A stretch of DNA of 64,000 nucleotides, from contig RSEF01000003.1 in NCBI GenBank assembly GCA_003993805.1, positions 42,228,590 through 42,292,589 of the forward strand, written 5' to 3'. Each line of letters opens with the position of its first letter. Within the stretch, counting starts at the first letter, position 1. A program made the translations under genes and the position numbers. The DNA is from Himantopus leucocephalus (lineage: Eukaryota; Chordata; Aves; Charadriiformes; Recurvirostridae). The notes beneath the pieces are model-generated. The model was not told the origin of the DNA and did no database searches. It saw only the letters and a list, made by a program, of their open reading frames with translations. Below are positions 1 through 13,300 of the stretch, one piece after another.

Positions 1-1236
1 AGATCCAATGCACCAAGAGAACCGAAATGTGAAATACCACATGCTGTGTGATAAATGCATATATTCAAAGAGGCATGAAAGAAAAAGTCTCAATAAAAAA
101 AAGTCAGTAAGCATACAGTTCCCTAATAGTATTAAAAGCTCAATGTTATCTAAGTATCTTCTAGTTACTTTGAGCTGTCTAGAGCACAGAAAAGATTTTT
201 CTTCTCTGTAATTAGTCAGTGTTTTCTTTTTACTTCTTAAACTGAAGATGTACTCAACTGAGGAAATCATCATGACAATACAGTTCCACTGAATTCAAAA
301 GACATTGGTAGAGACCCCCAGTGAACACTACGTTTGAACCATAAAATGTTTACTTTGAAACTACTAGAATAAGTACATAATTCACATAACCAAAGGAAAA
401 AAAATAAATTAAGTCTTGCTCTTTGTTTCCTTAGGAAAGTAAATCTAGCAAATCAATACATACAATCTTTTTAATGTGTTATTAACTGTTCTTGATCAAT
501 AATTCAGCCCAGAAGATACCAAAGATACTGCCCAACAAATCTTAACTTAAATCTCCTCTTTTTACATAAGTTATTAATGTTTCTTTAACTTTCGAAAATA
601 CACCTATTCTAGATACAGCTAGATACACTAGCCTAATACATACAACTATGAAACAATGAACACAACTATATGAAAAAGCCAAAGCAATGCTGGGTTCCGG
701 AATTTCTTTCTCTTTGTATGTTCCAGCTTGGAAATTCAACAGATCATTAATACAAAAGGATTTTCATTTAACAGTAACTTCCTCAGTAAGACTGGTTCAT
801 ATTTGAGGAAAAAGCTTTTGAGTACACATAGCCCATTATTTTAACTAAAGTTTTACTTTAGCCACACAGACTTCTAAAAAATATAAGAAAACAAAAGTAC
901 TAAAAATCTTAGCTACAAATATTTTACATTAACATTACACTGCCAACTGAAGACACATGTGTGTTAGGGAATATATATATACACCCGCATACATATTCAC
1001 ACAAACTTTTTATTATTATAACATATATTATGTATATTTATATTAAGATACAAAATAAAATCTATTTATAATATAAATAAAATATTTGTACATTAAGTTG
1101 CATTTATCATATGTTTACGTAATTATTTATATATAATCTAAATATTATATAAGCATTACAAATAAAATATTTTTAAATTAATATTTACTGGTTTATTTTA
1201 TATTAATATTCACTGTTGTAACTAATATTAAATTAC
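1..1236 (-). other. TARBP1 intron 14, partial
   Basis: The start of the intron after exon 14 is very AT-rich. Positions 970-1230 are almost wholly A/T, with ATATAT and TTTATAAT motifs. No exon homology or recognisable repeat family was seen. Confidence 0.7.
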
Positions 1237-1398
1237 CTCTTCACAACTTCTCTCCTGAAGATTACGAACAGATGCATTTGTCAAGGACAAAATGAAATTC
1301 TTGATAGATGGTACTTTCTTCCAGCTGACTTGCAAGCACAAATTCACTATCTCTGGAATTAAAGCTAGGTATAAATCACAACGATCCAGATCGCCAAC
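1237..1398 (-). CDS. TARBP1: TARBP1 exon 14 (about residues 725-778)
   Basis: The 162-nt, phase-0 exon has acceptor CATCTTTAG and donor GTAATT. It encodes [20 protein letters not shown], then [10 protein letters not shown], matching human [20 protein letters not shown] and LKNASIQHLQ. This is the last TARBP1 exon in the window; no further homologous exon was found in 1-1236. Confidence 0.94.
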
Positions 1399-4300
1399 CT
1401 AAAGATGAGGAAACAAAGGTAAACTGAAGCATTAAGGGGAGGAAACTTAAACTGAAAAGAAAACTAATAGTAACAATGATAGCAGAAGGAAAACAACAGC
1501 AGTCACTGCAGTTGAACACCCTTTTATTTAATTTGGGGTTTTTTTTTTTGGGGGGGGGGGATGTTGGGATTTTTTAAAATTTTTTTTTTTTACATCTTTT
1601 CATCTCACAGATTCTTTTAGTTTTAGGGCTCTGAAGTATGCCTTAGAAGAGACAGTGTGAAATTCTGAAAGAAATCTCCACTTCTAATTGGTAAGTTTAA
1701 TTAACTTCCCTTCCTGGTCCCAAAGGAATACCATGTAAAAACACCTGAGCTAGCCTGAGCATCAGAAGCAGTGTTCAAAGCCAACTCAGTTATCAGATCA
1801 CAGCACAGCACTGCACCCTGTACACACTCGACAGTGCGCTTCGCACTTCTTCCCCAACTACACTTTACCTCATGGCTTAGCTTGCTTGTTTTATTGCTTT
1901 TTATTCCCCTCTTGTATTTGCAAATTCTCTCCATATATCATAAAAAACACCCCCGTATAAAGCTATGCACTCAAGGAATAGCATGAAAAAAGAACTTTTC
2001 CTTTTTTATTTTGAAAGAAAATACACCTTTGAATTTTCACTTACCTTCAGAAGCCATTCTCCCAATTTAACTCAACTTTTGCTTTGACTCAGGACGACTT
2101 TTCACATTGATCTCTCATTGCACTCATGTTTTGAGGTCTGCCACTATTAGATTTATTTTCTTTCTTTGCATTTCCCCTTCAATTTGTACTTTCCGTACTG
2201 TTCCTGAGAAATTACCTAAGCCGCATGTTTCTCTCCAGGTTTCCAACCTTGCAGAAAGACATGCTTTCCCTTTCCCTCCAACTTACAGACTTTTTTCACT
2301 CTCTCAAACACAAGCAGCAAACTTGACTTCTGTTCATTATTATTTCTGCACACTTGTCAATATAACTTTCTCCATGAAGCCTAAACTGGTTTTCTTTTCT
2401 AAACTCACTCTTCACTAAATAATTCTAAAACTGACACTTTACATTTTTGTCCATGTCCTTGTTACAGTTGCCTCTTCCTCTCCAATCTTTCTGGACCTCT
2501 CCCTTCTTCCCAATAGTCTATCCAAATACAGCCTACTAAATTAACAATTCTTAAACTGATGTCTTCTCTTTAAATCTCTATTTTGGTTTTCTGCCTTTTA
2601 TGATATAAAATTAAAGGTGACACAATTAAAGGTCACAACTAAAAGAACTGTGAAGACCTTGGAACTTTTCATTTTCTCTTATTCTATATCCTTCTCTTGA
2701 AACTCCTAATCTATTTTTACCTCACTTTCAAAGTTCCTAATTTGCATTTCATTGAGCTTTTGAATTTTGAGAATTAGCCTCCTTTTAACTTCCACCAATA
2801 TCTCTTTCTCAAATCTGTTTTCTTCCAAAAATAACATCATTCTCCTCATCCACATTACATTCTAATTCCTCTTTCTCCATCTGGAAATGTCTGTAAACAT
2901 TTTTGCTTTACACGTTTTTTCTTTCTATTTACATTTAACTTGAAAACTCTTTAGAGAAGGAAACGTATCTCCTCTCTCACTAAAAAGCTGTGCAGTTCTG
3001 TGATACATTAAATGGGGTATTTTTAAAGAAGTCAAACTCCTCTACCATCAAGTCATTTTGCTAAAGTCACAGGTTTCTCTGGGGTATAAACTCACTGGCA
3101 ACAGCAAACAGTGGAAGACAGTCAATAAAGACGTTAACCAGGCCGAGTACTGAAGTCTCTGAACTCCAAACATCTTATGTCCACAACTGTACTAGCAGAT
3201 ACAATACATTATGATATATTACTCATCACTTCTTACTATATGATTTCTTTAGATTTGAGAAGAAACAAGGAATATGGAGTACAGACACTAAACACTACTT
3301 GTCAAGGCACTTTTTTTTTTTCTGTATTCTTACTGTGCCCACTCAAAAAAGTTAACAGAAGTGTTTCTATGAAAATTAACTTTCTTGCTGTTCAAAGATT
3401 TGATGTGAAAATTAGGAACACTGGTAAATCAAGTTAACAAGCAAAACCACACCAAAGTATGTCTCATAATAATTACTTACAGTGCTTAACTCATTTGTAG
3501 TAAGCCGTCGGAGAACAAATTCAAGAACACTCTCCACAGGTGTCACTAGAGATTTCCAGATAAAAAACAATACCCTATCTGTGTGAAGAGACAAAAATAA
3601 ATGTATTAACATATAGAAATACAATTTCCTTAAGAAATTTATTGTATCACGCAGATTTAATTAAGTTACAGAGTCAAAAGTTATACAGTAATAAGTATTC
3701 AGATACCTAGGAATACCTTAAAACAGCTCTGGACTCTAGCACCGTGAGCCATAGGGCTGAAAGAATCAAACCAGGTGATACTCTTTCCTGAGATTTATCA
3801 TGAATTAGTGAACAAAAACCTACACAAAACCAAAAGACCAAAGCATAATTTTCCAGTTGTCGTGGTTTGGGCGGGACTGGCTATTGAGGCGAGCTTTTAA
3901 TGCACGCTGCTGTCCTATTCCCAACCCTCTGCACAAACAGCTTATTAATGAACTTACTCTTTATCCAGCAATAATTGTACGTGAGAAAAATGCAGTTATC
4001 CATTTCTAATATGTACAGAAGTGAAAACTGTTTTTTGGTTGGGTTTGGTTTTTTGCTGTTTAGAAGTAATTCAGCTTGGATACAGAGTAATCTTACAATA
4101 TTTCAGTCAAGTCGCTTCCCGGCTTAGCATGTAAATGAACACACAAAGTTATAACATGAAATGCGCTACCTTCTCTATGAAAAGGCTAGGCTACAAAGTA
4201 TACCACACGCGCATAGCAGTTCACAAACAAAAAGACACAAAGTTATTACACAAGGGAGGTAGGTCACTCTGGTAAAATATATTTAACCACAAACACGCTT

Positions 4301-7300
4301 CCGTCTCTGTTTCAAGGGTAAGGGCTAAACTGAAAGCCAAAGAAATAACACATCAATATAAAAGTGGAGTTAAAATACTCTGCATGACCATCTTGTTCTA
4401 AAAGTATCGGTCATTAAGTTTCAATATTTAGGAGAGTTACCCAGAGGTTATGTCTGCTGTTTTTTTCCTGGACTTAACCCTGAGTTACACTTCATGTAGT
4501 GAAATTATGATGAAATGGAAGGCCTTCAAAAGGTAGAAATATAAAGGGATGTTATTTCCAGAAGTCCCAAATCTATAGTGTACTTACTTTCAATGTTCCC
4601 TATTAGAATGGTTCATTGGACTGCATTTCTAATGCTTAATTTGTTTAGAACAAGCCATTTAACTATATCAGATTATTATCATATTTCATCATAAACCTCA
4701 AATCACTACAACATCTTCTGCAATTAAAATTCAGAAATTCTTCAGATAAACATGTTGGACATAAAATCCAATTCACTACCAGTGGCTCTGTAACACTATG
4801 AAAAAAACATATCAAAAACTTACTGTTTAAAATACTGAGGACTACCAACAGTACAGACAGCAAGACCTGTAGAAAAATGCTGCTGATTTCAGCATGCATT
4901 TCAGACATGTCTATCCCCATTAAAGTATTCTTAAATAACACACTTCCCAATTGTTATTATTTTTGTTTCACAAACTTAAATTCCTTTCTTCTTCCCTCCC
5001 GTTTCACCATTTTCCATTTGACAGACAGGACTTTTCACCTCCTGTTTAATGAACATGGAAACAGAACTTCTGTATTTTACAGCATTACTCTTCCCACCCC
5101 CACCACAGTCAATTCACAGCTGCAGAAACAAGATTTATTACTTGGCTCTCCTGTGCAGGGCAAGAAGCATGAAAACTTAGAAAATAATATAAGAAAAGAA
5201 AAGCAATCCTTGTTTAACTTAACACACAAATACATAGTATTACAAGTCCAATTCTGAAAGCCTCTTGAAAGACTCCACTGAGGATGAGCTGGAGTACCTA
5301 TGGGGGAGTTCAAAAGGATGGAGACAACTGTGATGCTCAGCTTTGGCATGCCTCAAGAACTCTGTTAGCAGAACTTCACATGCTAAGTCAGGCATCAAAA
5401 TTCCCAGAGCAGGAGCAATCAATTACATCTACATTAGCAAACACACAAGGAAATAAGGCACGCAAAGAAATTATTTACAGAGTTAAATTCTCGATACTAA
5501 AAACATAACAAGCACTCATATGTGTTTTGTAGGGATCTGCTTCAGGCTTGTTCTAGCCTCGTGCTGTAGACTGAATGCACATTGGCAGCTGGGGCACATC
5601 TTCCAGTTTAGTTTTATCTGAAGGAATCCACTCCAGCAGTCAGAGACCACCCCATAATACAAACTTTAACAGTCTGCATAATTAGTGCTCAATAATTCAG
5701 TCAAACAGCTAAAATTCAAAAGGCAGGGGGTGAATGTATAAAGCACTTTTTAAAATGAGGGTAAGCGTTCACTTCAGGGCTGCATTTAGGCATCTTTATG
5801 AAACCTGGATGCAGAACCTGAAATAATTTTATTTTTCCACATCAGAGCCTAGATCTGTGGCCCCCACTCCAAAGCTACTCTTGTATTCTATGCTATAAAA
5901 ACACTGAAAAAAAAAAATCCCCAAATAATCTGGGGAAGCAGAAACCAAATGCCAAGACCCCTCTTGTTCCAGTTCAGCATCCAATTCATGAAAATAAAAT
6001 TTGCTCTTGGGAAAAAAAAATATAGCTCTATTCTGGTTACAAATTGACCAAGTTCTAACAAAAGGAGTAGTAAGGACTTCATAGCTTTTGTTAAGACTCT
6101 CCTGAAAGGTCTACAAGTTAAAGCGCTCAATCTGTGGGGGGGCCAAAACTCCCAGGGAGTCAGATCAGCAGACTTGTGCTTAAGTAGGTACCTCTTAACC
6201 TCCTTGCTTCTAACCAAGGTCAAACTAAAGCAAGTCAGTTGAGCACGCCTACTGAAATAATGCCTAATACTGTGAAATAATCAGAGGCATCCTGTCTTTT
6301 GCAGTCTAAACAGTGTTAGTTGAGACAAAATTACCTACCGCTCAACTCAGAAAACAGTATGTCTAGCAGAATCACTTTATGCACTCAGGGAAGATTCTGG
6401 CTGAACCTGTGGCAACTAAGCAGGTTAGGCTGGGTTTCTGTGCTAACTTCTTTCTGAAGTGTCTAAACCATTTATGGAATCCATACCTTGGCAAAGAATA
6501 AGCCTATGAATATTTGCAATATGGTCACACTGTCCAATTTTAACTAACTGCTAATATAATCCTAATGGATAACAATTGCTTTCTCAGAAGCCTTCCACAT
6601 TCTCAATTCCCAGCCCTTGGGACACCTTCAGAAGAGCCCCTGTAGGATCAGACCCACAGCTCAATTTCATAACGGATATGCCAGATTGTCAACTTTTACA
6701 TTTACCACTTCTAGACTAGTATTAATTTGACAATATAGCCTTAAAACAGTAAGTACCTTAGTTTTACTTAGACTATAATTAATGTAAGACACAGTATACT
6801 GAAGATATCACTAACCATCTTGCGTATTGGAACATTTTAACGAACAGGTCTGCAATAACTTCAAGAGAAGCTGTAGGCTTTTATCTGTTTTCAGTGTTGG
6901 TATGTAAGCATTACTGCCAAGTTTCATCAAGACATCCAGAAGAGGGTTCAAGAAAGCCTCTAGTTCAATCCATTCTATGTTGCTTTTTCCACTACACAAA
7001 AACAAAAATTAAAAAGAAATTCTTCTTCTGAGTATCTGCCTTAAGTGCTGAAATCACTTACGGAAATAAATAGGACACGTTTCCAAGTCACTTAAGTATC
7101 TTTAGAAATGTTACCCAGTATGTTTGCAGCAACAGTTGGACAAGGTCTAAGGCATGATCAAGGCTGACCGAAAGTCTACAGCGAAAAGCGGACAATTTCC
7201 TGACTTGATCAGGCTTCTACAGGATCCTTCAGGAGTGAGGGGGTTGAAAAAGAGAGAAATGTAAAATAAGGTATTTCATACTTACCTGTACTTATTCCTC

Positions 7301-10300
7301 ATCTGCTCCATGTCTGCAGCCAACAGAATCATTGTTGCGACAAGCTTAGCTTCAAACCAGTCAGGCATAAAGCAATTTTCTCCTGATTAAAGATATTTTA
7401 AGGTTTCCACAGTATTTAAAACATACCTTCATGTCAATTTTTAAAACTTTTGTGTTTATAACTTATTAAAATAAATTAGTAGTATAACAACGATTAATGC
7501 TAACAGGAATATTACTTTTTTTTTTTTTACATTCTTTATCTAGATATAAACTAAACTCAAATGCAATTGTTTTTCTTTACACCTCAAAGATGGTAATCTC
7601 ATTCACCTTTATGCTTAAATCAATTTTAGGCAATGTGTTATATTGGGTAGTAGCATATATTATGTAGTAGCTCTCATACTTATCTACGGCTTTAAAAAAT
7701 ATATTAGCATATTCAAATGAAGTTAACCAAGAACATAATTCCATTATGCTTTGTCAGAAACATCAGCTGTGATTTTGACCAGCTGAAAGTTATATGAAGA
7801 ACTAATACTATTCTGTCAAAAGGAAATAAAAAAACTAACTAAAATTAACCTTCCTTGGTTATAATGTGTGGCAGCTAATCTGCTGCNCTGAAAGTTATAT
7901 GAAGAACTAATACTATTCTGTCAAAAGGAAACAAAAAACTAACTAAAATTAACCTTCCTTGGTTAATGTGTGGCAGCTAATCTGCTGTGAGTGGTCCAAG
8001 ATCAAAAGAACATCACTATGCAGGAAGGTGTTTAATGAGCTGCCAAGCTGCATTACTAAATGGCATTTCTCACCACAAATACACTCAGTGATTTTGCAAA
8101 GCTCTCCTGAGAAAGGCTACAAAACCTGTAACTATTCACATTCCCTTGTGCTTTCCTCTGCCCCCATACTCCAGCATTTTAACACACCACAAAAAAATTA
8201 GCGAAAGAAATCTAATGGACAAGCATCAGTGCAGCATTAAAACTGAATGTTAAGGCTTAACTTTCATCTAATACTGCAGGACTGTATTTTATGAAAGAAA
8301 AATGGAATTAGAAAATAAAGACTTAAGCGTCATGAATACCACAAATTAGGTAGAACTTGAATAGGTATAATATAAATACATAACTAGCTCTTCTAAAATC
8401 CAAAGGATTTTTGCGGGTTTTTTTTGGTCTAAATTATCTTCAGAATCTTTTTACATTAATAAACATTTAACTTACTTTCAGATGCTGGTGTCTTAAGGTA
8501 CTCTCCCACAAGACTGCGTACATATTGACATAATGATGACGTCTCTTGACGCTCAAAATCAGAGGTTACAGACTTCCTGAAGCATCTGTCATTCACTTGA
8601 AACCACCTGCAAAGCTAAATTAAAACCAGTATGTTACTGTTTAACCATACCTGCCAGCTCTGTACTGACATTACCAACAGAACTAAAGCACCGTTAAATA
8701 GTAAGCGGTATTAACTGTTTCTACCTTGAGGCTTAGCAGGCTATTCCCCTCTAATTAACATCAAAAAGGTTCTTCCAGAGAGTAATTCAGAGTACCCAAA
8801 AAAAGATTACTGGTACCAGTATAAGGAAAAAAAAAACAACAACCCAAGCTCTTAAAAATAAGCAAGACTAATAGAAGTTCCTTTATCACAAAAGGGCTTC
8901 CCACAGCCAAGTGTTATCTAATGAGATCTGCTTTTTTTTTTTTAAACTTTTATGCCAAAAATCAAACAAATAGAATGCAAAGCACGGCATACATAACAAG
9001 AGGACGCTATGCAAAACATCATTTATCATTATATTGCTGTACAACTAACCAAAGTTATGGCTACGTATTCAGTTGGCTCCAGTATATCCTATACATAAAA
9101 TGATTTCTTCTTTGGGGTTTTTTTCATTGCAAGATGCAAAATGCTATGACATAAGCCACAGATCCTCTGGCAATTTAAAATTTACAATCTCACTCTATGT
9201 GGTAGGCACATTTTTCCCTTTGATATTACCCTGTTATTCCTACCAGTGCTGAGTTCATCCAAACACCATGCAAATCAGAGGCAGCTCTCGCACAATTTTT
9301 TTGGCCCATACACTGGCCCATTCAGAGAGTCTCAGGATCCACATTATCTCAGACAATAATTTCATAACTAGAAGAAGGGGAAATATGCTCCATACTAGCA
9401 GACTATTCCTCTAAAGATAGAGCAAAATTACAAAATAGCGTTCCTTTGCATTAAATGAATTTTTACAACAGATAGCTGAGGGGAAATGAGAAGGAAGTAG
9501 CCACAAAGAGAATATATATAATATACAGAAATAACTGCCTGTAGACTCCAATTAGCAAGAGGCAGCTTCAGCTGAGGATGTTACATCCACCTGGTATCCA
9601 TAATAAAATTAGAGAAAGAAGCCCAAGTCGTGGCTCAGTGAATTCCATAAGGTGCCCTGCTTTGCACTGTCTCCGTGAAGTTAACAACCACCTAGAGGAG
9701 TGAGCATGGATCCCTCATGGGAGAGATTACAGATACTAGTACAGGCTTACCAATAGCCATTTTAGTTCCTATAATCTTGGCAGAGGATGCAGAAGTCTAG
9801 GACTGTGACAAACACACAAAAGTCTCTTAAAGCACCAGTATTCAGGAACAAAAAGTCTTAGTAAGACCTGATTCTGATTCGCATTTCAATATAGTGACAC
9901 CCAACAGCTGCGTACCCAGATGAACTCTCGGAAACACAAAGAACTGGAGCATACAAGCTCTGAAGGAGTTAAAAAACCAAACCCGTGCCTCAAGAAAGAG
10001 CTTTTTCTTCTGCAGAATTGAGAATTTCTGCATGAGGAAAGAAAAAGTCCCATTTTTCTCCCTGCCCACCTTACCTTTCCTTCAACCACTTAGAATTCTT
10101 CCACTTTGCATCTGCTGAATAATTTGTTTAGGGTTAACATCAGTCCCACTATAGAATTTTAAAAATAGGTATCACAGCTTTCAGGTGAAACATAAATCCA
10201 TCAGTACTCCACATTCAGAAATTCCACAATGTACCTATGCAAAAGTAGCTAAGTATTTAAATATTAAACTAGCAATAGTAAATCATGCATTTGTATAGGT

Positions 10301-13300
10301 ATTAAATAAAAAATGTTTGATGACCATAAAACCAGTTTCAGTTCTCACCTCCATCCATAACATAGTATCTCTCCTTAGGGACTCCTCTGGTCTAAGGGAC
10401 AGAAGAAAGCTTGAAATTTCTGGGAGGGACACTTTCTCCTGAAGAAATTAATCAAAATACAACAGTTGCCAACATAATATACAACAGATAAAACTTATCT
10501 AACANTCTCCTGAAGAAATTAATCAAAATACAATAGTTGCCAACATAATATACAACAGATAAAACTTACCTAACGACTCAAGAAGTTTGCTTTCATCTGG
10601 CAAAAGTTTCAGAAAAAGTAATTGACTTTTTCCTTTCTATGAGAGGCTCATTTTTATATCTTTTGGATCAACTTATCTTTACCAGGGAACACAATTTAAT
10701 TTTCCCAAGTATTAAAATCTATCTAAAAATTAATGAATGACTAGAAGAATAGTGCTATTCACTGATGATACCCTTTAAATGAATGTACTTAAATGAGTAA
10801 GAGTTACCAATAAGTACTGTATCTGTATTTCCAAAATGAAATTCTGCTCAGACAGGTTTATAGCTACAACAGATAACGTGGAAGACAGTCTACTCATCTC
10901 GAAAGTAAGCGTGTTATAAGACAATCAAAACATGAATACTTTTGACTACTTTACGCACTTGCTATTTCAACTCTAATAGTAGTTTTCGCGTTCTGGTATT
11001 AGGAGTACTTTTATTCTCTTAGGTATTTCAGAAAAGTCCATTTAGTTTCTATCTGTTAAAAGCTGACTTTATACAACAGATATAATAGGATACTATTCCA
11101 TAACTACTGCATGAAAACCCTACAAGAAAACATCAATTAATAAAAAGTAATGAAAAAATACATTTTATGAAAACCAAAGTTAACAAAAGCATACCCATAC
11201 TTATACAGCACAATTTTTTTTAAGTAGGCACTAAAAAAATTGCAAATCCAGCAAAATCAGTTGTTCCATGTTTTATTTAGCAGTTTTTTGACTCCTGTTT
11301 ACCCTGTAAAAGTGTTCGCATATTTCTATTACTCCAGGAAGAAAAAGAACAACAAAAAAAGCCACACTAAACTCACCACATCTGTCAAATGCATAGCTGT
11401 TTGAAGAAGATAGCACTGAGCAGCTCCACGCAACAAAATCTGATGTGTAATCATAGTACACTGGAGGACATCTCTGGAAAGAGGAAAAATATGCACTGTA
11501 GAAAACACACACTTAGGAAGTTTAAGCATTTACACGTATTTGCTAGTTATTAACCATCTTCAATATATTAGATTGTATTTAACAAACATATTCTACTAAG
11601 TGTAACACAATCACTGCCTGATCAGACAGCATACCATCTGGAACCAAGACTACTGGTATAAGTATTTCCAAAAACTGACAATAAAACTTGGATAAGCATA
11701 TACTTGACAAGATAAAAGCGGGGGGTGGGGGGGAGGGCGGGCACACCAAAAAAAAAAACCAACAACCAAACCCAACCAACTAAAGGAAGAATCCCCATGG
11801 TCACATCAGTTCAAACTGATAATTTAATATTTGCATTTCTATCTGCAACAAATATAGAAATAAGATGTTTGCCATCAAATTCTCACTCTTGCACAACACT
11901 GAAAGAAACCTTTAATGATCTTTTATCAGCAGAGGTGTGTCTGACTTTTTTGGGGCCTTTTTTTTTTGGTAAACTACTTTTATCCAATATTCCTTCCACC
12001 ACTAGTAAGATTTTATTTCAAAGCTCAGATTTGATTAAACTGGAATAATTACTGATTTTTAGTGGCTCTAGGAAGCGAAAGCAGACACTTAAACATCGGT
12101 GTGATTAAGGACAATATGCACGCCAAGAACTTTTACCTAGCCTTTTATCTACAAGTCTCTCAGTTTTCAGTTTTGCAGGCTGTCCCCTGATATAGCCTCA
12201 GATGCCATTAAACAAGGTTTTAATGTAATTAGAAGAAAAGGAAGAAGTTTGATATGTATCAGTCAGGAAGAATGGAAGACCAGGGAAAAATGATGCCAAA
12301 AAAGAAACGATGGCAAAGGACTCAAAGGCAAAACGCTCATTTTTTAAGTCACACAGAGGTATAAATATGCTGGTTCTTGAATTGCTTTCCTCTGTGAATT
12401 ACGCACAAAGGAGATAGAACCTTCCATTCCCATGCACAGCCATCACCTCCTCCCAGAAGTAACAAACATGAATTAAATCCGGACTCTCCAGATGTTCAGC
12501 ACATTTCTTTACTGTAAGTCTGCAAGAACACAATGCAGTGCATTTTACCTTAAAGCATGAAGTCCTTCAGTGCCCAGCACTTTACACGCAGGGATATATG
12601 CCAGAGCCATAGAAAGAAACAAAATGGGAACAGCACACCAATGCCTACTTGTCATCTTCTGAATAAATTTTAACAGGAAACTACCTTAAAATAAAAGTAA
12701 ACAAAACAAACAATCTAGAGTGATTTCCTGTTCTCCAATGCATTTAAATGACAGGAGAGTGTTATGATCATTTCTGAAAATTAAATGAAAGACAGCAGAA
12801 TAATTTCCTAATTATTTCAATGAAAAAAGTATGTCGCAAAGAAGTCTGTCAGTAAGGTAATACGGTAAGAAGATAACCAAGAATAAACCAAATTTTGGCT
12901 TTGGTGATCTGCAGTAATCACCATGATTGGTAACAGAATTNTTTAAGCTGCTACTGAGTCGGTGTGATGGCAGACCCAAGTACATGGCAATTCAACCAGT
13001 TTAACGGATGCTGGCATGCCGAAAGCAAGCCTCAACAAGACACCACAGCTACAATTTTCAGAAGCAGGTCACCCAGTCTCAGGGTTGCTACTCACAGACT
13101 CTCCATTTTGTGATAAAATATGTGCCTTGGGACAGGGCAGAGAATAGGGCATCTATGGTGTTACAAACATGTAAGGTGTTTCCTACCAGAGTATGTATGT
13201 ACCTACAGATACAGGATACTGAACAACCTGGGTCTACCCTTATTTAATCCAATTAGAACAGATACTAAATTCTGGTCTGTCAAAGGCTGCTGCTTCTTTT

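Noticed and set aside
3858..3950. Segment beginning TGTCGTGGTTTGGGCGGG, similar to the start of some avian LTRs
   Set aside because: Only about 15-20 bases resemble the LTR start and no LTR body, end or target duplication is visible.
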